Source: Actinostola sp. cb2023
Taxonomy: Eukaryota > Cnidaria > Anthozoa > Actiniaria > Actinostolidae
NCBI GenBank assembly: GCA_033675265.1
Contig: JAUJYZ010000431.1
Location: 15,001-79,000 of the forward strand
DNA: 64,000 bases
Reading direction: 5' to 3'
Shown: positions 57,690 to 64,000 of the stretch, piece by piece
Layout: each line of letters opens with the position of its first letter
Position numbering within the stretch: position 1 is the stretch's first letter
Notes under the pieces: model-generated
What the model was told of the DNA's origin: nothing
Database searches by the model: none
The model's input: the letters and a program-made list of their open reading frames with translations, nothing else
Program-made: the position numbers and the translations under genes

Positions 57690-59292
57690 AGGTTCAACGC
57701 CCTCTTAAACTCAATCCTTTTTGCTTACTTTCACTTAGAATACTGACCGCAATTGAGTCCGTAATAGAGTCCAAGTGTGCTTCATTTATTACTCCAGTAT
57801 ATCCATGATCTTCTGGTACTAAAATAAAGTCTATGTCTATGTCATGATCAATATAATAACTTCTTGGTGGCTCAAAACATCAGTTTTAATGTTTTGCGGC
57901 AACTGTTGCTCATGTGGTGTCAAGTGTTCTTCACAAGTGACATTTGTAACATCAATGTCCTTATCCGTTACCAGGGTATTGTAAACAGTTGATGATAAAA
58001 AGCATGGTGGGGGCCTCCTTGGGCTAAGCTTGCAGCCGCAATCTCACCACAAGCTCTAAAACTTACATTTTGGATAGCATTAGTTGAGTATATCTAACTG
58101 CCATCTGGGAAATAATGTGTCCCAATATCTGAGTTGTTGTAAGAAATTCTTTGGATATAGCACCACTATCTGTACCATCTTTTCCGACATTCTTGACTCT
58201 TAGTTCATTTTTAGGAGAAAGTTTACTTGAGACTCTACACCACAGGGTAACGACTCTTTCTAAAGGTGCAACTCTCCTTAATACAATGAACACGGAGTTT
58301 GCCCCATCTGAATGTTATCACTCTTTTGTGTAATATTCTTAGGAGATGATTAGCTTCATCAAGAATATCATCATCCTGCAAATTTTCTCCCGACTCCTTA
58401 TCTATTTCATTTTGTAACGACCATGCAAGAACTTCATCATGCTGAATTTGAACATTTTTGTTGTTATTGGCATGCAGGTTACTTGTTGAAATACCAGAGG
58501 GCCCTGCAATTGTGGGGATTCCGGTAGTCTCTTTCATTAATGTCACTTGTGGTGACTGCACTGTACTCCTGAATAACTTGGGCATTGTGAGGAATCAGAA
58601 GGTCAACTGCCTCACAAAGAAACAAAGTTATTCTATGATATGGCTTACCATATTCTCATTTGTATTTGTAAGACACAAAGTCATCACTACTTTCTTTCAG
58701 TGGTTCTACCTCTGAGCCATCATCATATACAATAGTGTATTTCAACCTCGCGTTTATGAGGTCGCTTGAATGAGCTGAATGTTTGACAATAGACATCTTG
58801 AGAATATCTTTGGTAGCTGCTTTTTTATGTTAACGTTATCATTAAATTTTTCCTACGCTGTTTCCTGAGCTCATATCCATCGTATAGCATAATACCAATG
58901 CTTATTCTAACAGTCTCTTCCAAGTTTTCTGGGGTACCTGACTTTGATTAGTCTACAACCTATTTTCAGGTATCCCAACGCCTAACTATCTGCAAAAAAT
59001 GCAACCCTATGTATTAATATTGTAAAAAAATGGTGTAAATGGAATAAAAATCTGAATCTTTCTGATGGACAATTTCGTTTCCCTTTTGATCTGAATTATA
59101 ATGCACGCTCTCTTTCCTTCTTTGAGTGAAACTCTTAAATCCCGTTTGGTTTTCCTCTTTCTCTCCATTCGAAGTGCTGCCAGAGGCCGCAGATCTTTTT
59201 GGATTTTGATCTCTTACTATCTTTATGCCACATTTACGATAAAAAGCAAAGGTTTCTTCGACCAATGTTCCACATTTCGTGCAGAACAACAT
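57690..59292 (-). pseudogene. Zinc-ribbon / HECT-domain protein (G2E3-like), degraded
   Basis: The frame begins at ATG 59292 with a zinc ribbon, MLFCTKCGTLVEETFAFYRK and CG, then GFKSFTQRRKE. Around 58830-58600 the minus strand reads KMSIVKHSAHSSDLINARLK, YTIVYDDGSEV, a stop near 58668, and KPYHRITLFLCEAVD. From 58400: DDDILDEANHLLRILHKRVI, then ELRVKNVGKDGTDSGAISKE (start of the HECT fold), and in another frame VSFRACGEIAAASLAQGGP, then YNTLVTDKDIDVTNVTCEEH. HECT domains transfer ubiquitin through a catalytic Cys near their C-terminus; I do not see that Cys here. The zinc ribbon plus partial HECT matches a multicopy family in corals annotated as G2E3-like. Several frameshifts and stops make it a pseudogene. 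Confidence 0.7.
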
Positions 59293-59299
59293 GGCTGCC

Positions 59300-59470
59300 G
59301 TGTAGTGAATTTCTATTTGTGTAGCAAAGTTTTATTTTTCATGTAGTGAATTTCTATTTGTGTAGCGAAGTTTTATTTTTCGTGTAGTGAAGTTTTATTT
59401 GTGTAGTGACCATTGTGGGCCACTGTAGTGAAACGTAGTGAAATCCATTTTGGGCTGGCTTTCGATGATT
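59300..59470. repeat. Degenerate TGTGTAG(T/C)GAAGTTTTATTT tandem
   Basis: GTAGTGAATTTCTATTTGTG and GTAGCGAAGTTTTATTTTTC alternate about five times. Length of the unit varies between 20 and 46 bp. Confidence 0.7.
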
Positions 59471-59850
59471 TTCTATGTTACAAAACGTCATCGAAATGAG
59501 ATATTGCTTATTCACAGTCAGTACCAGTTGTTCATTGTCTACCAGTCATGTGAATGGTAGAAAGTTTGGTGGAAATCGTGTTAGAACAAACTAATATCAC
59601 AAATTTGTATGTTCTACTAGAACTAGAATCACAAGCTTACATTTATGGTACTGTATTTATCGGAGTCGAACATGCAGCCGTAATAGTTGCATTATAACTT
59701 TGCATCAACTTTTATATTCAAGCTGTACTAAAATCCGTTACTATGCATCAATCTACTCCGTTATATTCTTTAGTACAGTACAGTAATGACTGGCTTTTTA
59801 TGAAAAGGATGAAAAGGAAAATGTGTCTCAAGCGATACTCACATTTTATC

Positions 59851-59920
59851 ACTTGACTCAACGTCTTCATCCTCTGAACTGCTGCTAGAAAAGTCCTCAC
59901 TATCGTCAGGAGCATCAACA
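59851..59920 (-). CDS. Possible small acidic exon
   Basis: On the minus strand an open segment reads VDAPDDSEDFSSSSSEDEDV and ends at a consensus donor, AAAAT/GTGAGT at about 59846. It resembles the acidic Ser leaders of transposase genes such as those at 39603 and 54228. The upstream boundary is unclear and no partner exon is identified. Confidence 0.35.
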
Positions 59921-60274
59921 ATATTTCAATGAATGTCGTCCAAATATATACTATAGCAGACCACCATTTTTAAATGTCCAAAACTGTTTCTAAGAAAAGG
60001 TTTCAAAAAGCTCAAAAACCAATATGTAAATGAGCAACCGTGAAGGTCTTGTAACCAGACAGTGACATTTACTATCGTTTACTGAAAGTACTTGTGTAAA
60101 ACTTGTGAACACTTGAAATCTCACTCTTAGCTTTGATTCAAACGGTTGTTTTTATTTTTGTTATTATGGTTCATTATTAAAGCTTATATAAGTTATATAT
60201 TTATAGCTTTACTTTGTTCAAAAGAGCCACTTCGGTGGAAATGCAATCATTAACCATTTACATTATCGTTTTTG

Positions 60275-60556
60275 TTACACCAACATCACAACACTATTTC
60301 TTTTCACGTTACATTTCTTTTCTCCATAATTTCTTTCCTTCATTTCTCTCTTTTTATCTATTTTTTTCTCTTGATTATTTCTTAACTCATTGTCTATTCG
60401 TTTTATTACTGGCTTCACAGCAGTAGCTACATGCAGTCCTAGACTGCCTATTTTTTTATTGCTCATAAAGTTGGAAATGGCAATTTTGGCCGAGCGCGGA
60501 TGGGGACTGGTACCTGTGACGTGGGAGGAGTGAGTCGCTTCTTGTTGTAAAGCCAT
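60275..60556 (-). CDS. Unidentified ORF, possible first exon
   Basis: Starts at ATG 60556 in the context CAAAATGGCTTTACAAC, a good initiator. The first 60 residues have balanced composition (MALQQEATHSSHVTG, then SAKIAISNFMSNKKIG, LHVATAVKPVIKR). The last 30 are Lys/Arg/Glu/Asn-rich, typical of reading into AT-rich non-coding DNA. No domain recognised. Confidence 0.3.
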   Translation of the reverse strand: MALQQEATHSSHVTGTSPHPRSAKIAISNFMSNKKIGSLGLHVATAVKPVIKRIDNELRNNQEKKIDKKREMKERNYGEKKCNVKRNSVVMLV

Positions 60557-60599
60557 TTTGATAGTGTTTGGGAGTGATAGAGAAAGTTTAGTCCGTTTA

Positions 60600-61265
60600 A
60601 ATCCGTTTAAGCTGCCGCTCTGCCTGCCAAATGGCGACTGGTTGATCTAACTCAAATACGGGCTCGATATCTTACGAGCATTCTGAATTTAACTTCATTC
60701 CGGGTTACTATCAGCCTGTTGAAAACTAGTTCTAGTGAAAGAACGAAGTGAAAGACGATGCCATATTTGATGGCATAGAACCTAGTTACTCAAAAGCCGA
60801 AAAGCAACGAAGACTGGAAAGTGTAGTGATTTGGAAATGGTTTGTTTGAAGTGAAACGTTTCTCAATCAAACAAAATGCGACTCAATGCATCGTAAACAG
60901 ACTAAACAGTGATCTAGGGAAACCGATCTACAGGTATCATTTATACCGGCAACTCGATTTAATAAGCTCAGTGAAAAACCTTATTATGTTGATCGCATTT
61001 TCTTCTGCATTGTCAGCCAATAACACTTTTTCGTATTATCAATGATGTGTGCCATTTTTTGTTTTCGAATTGGTATAACTTTATATAAGCTTACTTGTAG
61101 AATTATGGTATTTCTATGGTATTCTATGAGGGTACTACGGTACGCTGAAATACCACTGCTACTATATCGATCAATCAATTTCTTCACGCCGGGTCAGCTG
61201 TCACGAGAAATTGGACATTTAGATACTGCGATCGTGTTGTGATTGGTCAGCGGTTTTCCAAAACA
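60600..61265. other. No gene seen
   Basis: AT-rich spacer with only short ORFs. Confidence 0.4.
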
Positions 61266-61270
61266 GGATA

Positions 61271-61558
61271 ATGGGGACGGCGAAGGCTAAGTTCACAGTG
61301 GAAGACGTTTTGGAAGAAGTGGTCACTGAATCTGGTGCTGAAGGCAACGAAGAAGAAGTTCCGAGCATTGCAGAGGTGTTGAAGAGCTCTGTTGAAGAGT
61401 TTTATCCCCTTTGGTCTACAGTAGACTCTTTTACAGCTTTCCGAGATGAAGCAATGCAAACACTCGAAGGAGTTTATAGAAACCACCGAGTTGGACTCCT
61501 AGATGATAGTGAGAAAATTCTAGATACCTGTGAATGTGAGGCCAGAGATTGCTGCTGA
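61271..61558 (+). CDS. Unidentified acidic ORF, possible first exon
   Basis: ATG in context AGGATAATGGGG. The 95-residue protein begins MGTAKAKFTVEDVLEEVV and is acidic (ESGAEGNEEEVPS), followed by a predicted helical part (VEEFYPLWSTVDSFTAFRDE, AMQTLEGVYRNHRVGLL) and a Cys-rich end (CECEARDCC). Composition suggests coding. No family recognised. It is followed at once by a SINE-like sequence, so later exons, if any, lie beyond. Confidence 0.4.
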   Translation: MGTAKAKFTVEDVLEEVVTESGAEGNEEEVPSIAEVLKSSVEEFYPLWSTVDSFTAFRDEAMQTLEGVYRNHRVGLLDDSEKILDTCECEARDCC

Positions 61559-61611
61559 GATCATGTTGTGGCTTAAATCCATTTACACGCGAATGACAGG
61601 ATCAGCTAGAG

Positions 61612-61715
61612 CCCGAAACCCCTGGTATATTGAGTTAAGGTACCAGGGGACCTTCGTGACCACTGTGCATTGAAAGCCGCGTAGCGCACTAACCACTCGT
61701 TCACCATGTATAAAA
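61612..61715 (-). mobile_element. Decayed tRNA-derived SINE head
   Basis: On the minus strand ATGGTGAACGAGTGGTTAGT and GCGCTACGCGG resemble the A-box half of a class II tRNA. Box B is eroded. Similar in type to 21541-21842. Confidence 0.4.
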
Positions 61716-62090
61716 GTATACATTTTCTTAAGGTATCAGGGTACCTTTCAAACCACCGGTTTTGATTTTCTTTGACAATCAAATCAAATTGAATATGATC
61801 TATCATCTCCAAAAAAACAGAATCTGAAAATATTTTTTTCCTAAAAAGTTATAATCAAAAAACGAATTTTGGATTTCATTTGATGCAAAAAGATGTTGAC
61901 AAGCAAGCTGTCAACAGCACTCACGCAACAGACTTTCCACAAAGATTCAGATGCGAAGAAAAGTATCCAAAAATCGTAACTGCTGACTCAAAATGTCCTT
62001 GAATAACGATGCCAAACCACTCACGGTGAAAGTGCTCGTATTTCCCGATAGCAGTAACTTTGCTTTCCTATGGGGCGCCAAGTGTCCAAT
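61716..62090. other. No gene seen
   Basis: Spacer; GGTACC(T/A) motifs from the SINE-like repeat continue to about 61760. Confidence 0.35.
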
Positions 62091-62935
62091 AATTATATGT
62101 CAGAATTATATGAAAATTATATATAAATTATGCACATAAATGATATTATGTCACATAAATTGAAGTCATCCTATTTGCTTTATGTTAAACAATTGTGCTG
62201 GTTGAAGTCATTATGTCATATAATAACAGCCTTCTAACTACATTATATGAAACCATGGATATCACGGTCCTTTCATTATATCATATAAAGTAATCCTGCC
62301 TACTACATTATATGAAACCATAGATATCACGGTTCTTTCATTATATCATATAATAATGGACATAATGTATGATATCATATTAAGTATTCCTGCCTACTAC
62401 ATTATGTCAAACCATGGATATCACGGTCCTTTCATTATATCATATAATGTAATACTGCCTACTACATTATATGAAACCATATATATGGCGGTTCTTTCAT
62501 TATATCATATAATAATGGACATAATGTATTATATCTTATAATGAATTATGTCATATAATGTATTACAGCGATTTGCAAAACATTCTGTAAAAGCAATATA
62601 TATCAATATATCAATATATCGGGTGCATTGTGGGTAATTTTCATCATAAAATTGCTGAATAAGCCCTCTAAAGTTCAAATTTTTCAATTGTTTTTTCACA
62701 TACATACTACAAAGATTAATTGTGTTTAGATTCAGGTTTAATAATAGCTAAAATCAAAGAATTAGGATTATGCAAATTACTATATATCGATATATCGATA
62801 TATTAGGATTTCGATATATCGATATATTAGGATTTTACAGAATTTTTGCAAATCGCTGTATATCATATAATGAATTATGTCATATAATGAATTATGTCAT
62901 ATAATGTATTATGTCATATAATGTATTATGTCATA
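62090..62935. repeat. AT-rich palindromic repeats with 159-bp higher-order unit
   Basis: TCATATAATG, ATTATATCATATAA and related palindromes fill the region. CCATGGATATCACGGT-like blocks occur at about 62253, 62318, 62412 and 62477, i.e. spacings 65, 94 and 65, so two copies of a 159-bp unit. Two TATCAATATATC / TATATCGATATAT clusters (62590-62625, 62780-62830) flank an unrelated 150-bp stretch. TTATGTCATATAATG repeats at 62868-62935 and again at the window end (63980-64000). Confidence 0.8.
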
Positions 62936-63340
62936 CACCTAATTTCAAAAACGTCCAATAATAATCAAAAAAGCCAAATAGGATTTCATTAAAAGACTAA
63001 AGAAGTGCACTCAAGCTGTATGAGGTGTGACATCCGTCAAAAATCATTATCGATTTATGCAATTATGTCATTCCATTGTGCATTTTCAAATTCGCATTAT
63101 GCTATCGTGATTTGACATTCACAACTTCAATTGTGGAATTATAAAATCCAAACTGCCATTGTGCACTCGACTTTTTCCACTTGAAAGATTGAATTTTGCA
63201 AAAGTGACGTCTTATGCGGTATGGCACTCAGAAACCCTTTTTGGGAAAAGCAGAGAGAGACTGGGTACCAAAATAAAGATGGCAACTCAAGATTCACAAG
63301 AGTTAATATAAAGGAGAGGGGTTTGTAATTCCTTAAATAC
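62936..63340. other. No gene seen
   Basis: AT-rich spacer upstream of the integrase-like ORF. Confidence 0.4.
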
Positions 63341-63344
63341 TATC

Positions 63345-63863
63345 ATGAGACAGTTGCAATCGGGAAATTTTGATTTCGATCGTCTTGACTACATCCAGTA
63401 CCGTCTAGATTGGCTATATCACGTAGTGGTGAGATACGAAGATCGCATGCCATCTGGAAATAGAATGGTTGATCTCATAAGAGAAGCAAGGGATTGCTTC
63501 CTCGAAGAAAATCTTGAAGATTCGAATGGCATTTGCCATTACAATACATTGTTTACAGGCCAAAAAAGAAGACATAAGTTAGATATTTGTCAAGAACAAT
63601 TGCAATTTCTCGTGGAAAAGAGATTTAAAGTTTGGGAAATAGCACAACTGTATGGAACAAGGACACGTACCATCGAAAGGCGCTTGAGTGAGTTTGGCTT
63701 GTCCGCTCATGGAAATTACACACAAATGCCAGATCTAGAGTTAGATAATGTAATTAGGGAGATCCTTAAATATTTTCCCAATGCTGGTTGTAAAAGAGTT
63801 ACAGGGCTTTTAGCAAATCGTGGCTTGTGTATTCAGCAATCAAGGATTCGTGAGTCTGGATAA
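63345..63863 (+). CDS. N-terminal part of an integrase-type protein with helix-turn-helix
   Basis: ATG 63345 opens a 172-codon frame. The first 80 residues are helical (FDRLDYIQYRLDWLYHVVVR, then MVDLIREARDCFLEE). Then comes a DNA-binding part: KLDICQEQLQFLVEKRFKVW, EIAQLYGTRTRTIERRLSEF and GLSAHGNYTQMPDLELD, VIREILKYFPNAGCKRVTGL and IQQSRIRESG before the stop. In a multicopy animal family with an rve-type integrase core, this region is followed by a catalytic DDE core, where the R-I-R-E-S motif leads into it. The core is not seen after the stop at 63861-63863, so either an intron or a frameshift cuts it. Whether the family is IS3EU, Ginger-like or something else I cannot decide. Confidence 0.6.
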   Translation: MRQLQSGNFDFDRLDYIQYRLDWLYHVVVRYEDRMPSGNRMVDLIREARDCFLEENLEDSNGICHYNTLFTGQKRRHKLDICQEQLQFLVEKRFKVWEIAQLYGTRTRTIERRLSEFGLSAHGNYTQMPDLELDNVIREILKYFPNAGCKRVTGLLANRGLCIQQSRIRESG

Positions 63864-64000
63864 AAAGGTCGATCAGTTGATGGTGTTATTTGTGAGTTTT
63901 AATTTCCCAGAATTCCTTGTGGTCATAGCTTTCATGATTTTCAACCCGACAACGATTATGCAATTAGCTAGATTTTGAATTATATCATATAATGTATTAC

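Overview
The window is AT-rich, intron-bearing, repeat-dense invertebrate DNA. My best inference is a cnidarian, most likely an anthozoan such as a stony coral. The reasons are the mix of elements: an Ngaro-type tyrosine-recombinase retrotransposon, a Penelope-like element with GIY-YIG endonuclease and hammerhead-like motifs, Crypton-like, MULE, hAT and IS630-like transposases, many TTAA-flanked foldback elements, and zinc-ribbon/HECT and SAM/zinc-knuckle multicopy gene families. No bacterial operon, rRNA, CRISPR array or functional tRNA was seen.

Left part (1-9300): a (TAG)n array flips into (CTA)n, then come two exon-like ORFs around a TTAA foldback element, (TTA)n microsatellite, a 57-bp minisatellite, a 22/27-bp satellite, an array of short palindromes, and a BEL/Pao gag remnant. 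The only clearly host-type gene is at 9568-9919: the first three coding exons of the protein phosphatase 4 regulatory subunit PPP4R1, on the + strand. Its later exons were not found.

Middle (10000-46000): a graveyard of DNA transposons. Recognisable are two Tc1-like non-autonomous elements with CGCAATTGCG-rich ends, six elements bounded by TTAA (plus two truncated copies of one of them), a hAT element with a perfect 8-bp target duplication nested in an older element, a Penelope-like tail, an IS630-like transposase pseudogene, a SAM/zinc/coiled-coil pseudogene, and a LINE ORF1 pseudogene split by one of the TTAA elements. A ZNF862-like hAT pseudogene and a small orphan ORF follow.

Right part (46067-57643): one Ngaro-type retrotransposon on the minus strand with split direct repeats in the order A1 - body - B1 - A2 - B2. 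It encodes an SGNH hydrolase, Gag, the start of reverse transcriptase and a tyrosine recombinase. It is dead: B1 is interrupted by a 1.37-kb insertion, most of RT and all of RNase H are missing, and a MULE-type transposase with SWIM finger lies in their place. Beyond it are a zinc-ribbon/HECT pseudogene (57690-59292), three unidentified ORFs or exons, an AT-rich 159-bp higher-order repeat, and the N-terminal part of an integrase-like protein (63345-63863). Genes here do not form a pathway; what links them is nested insertion, which gives a relative order of events.
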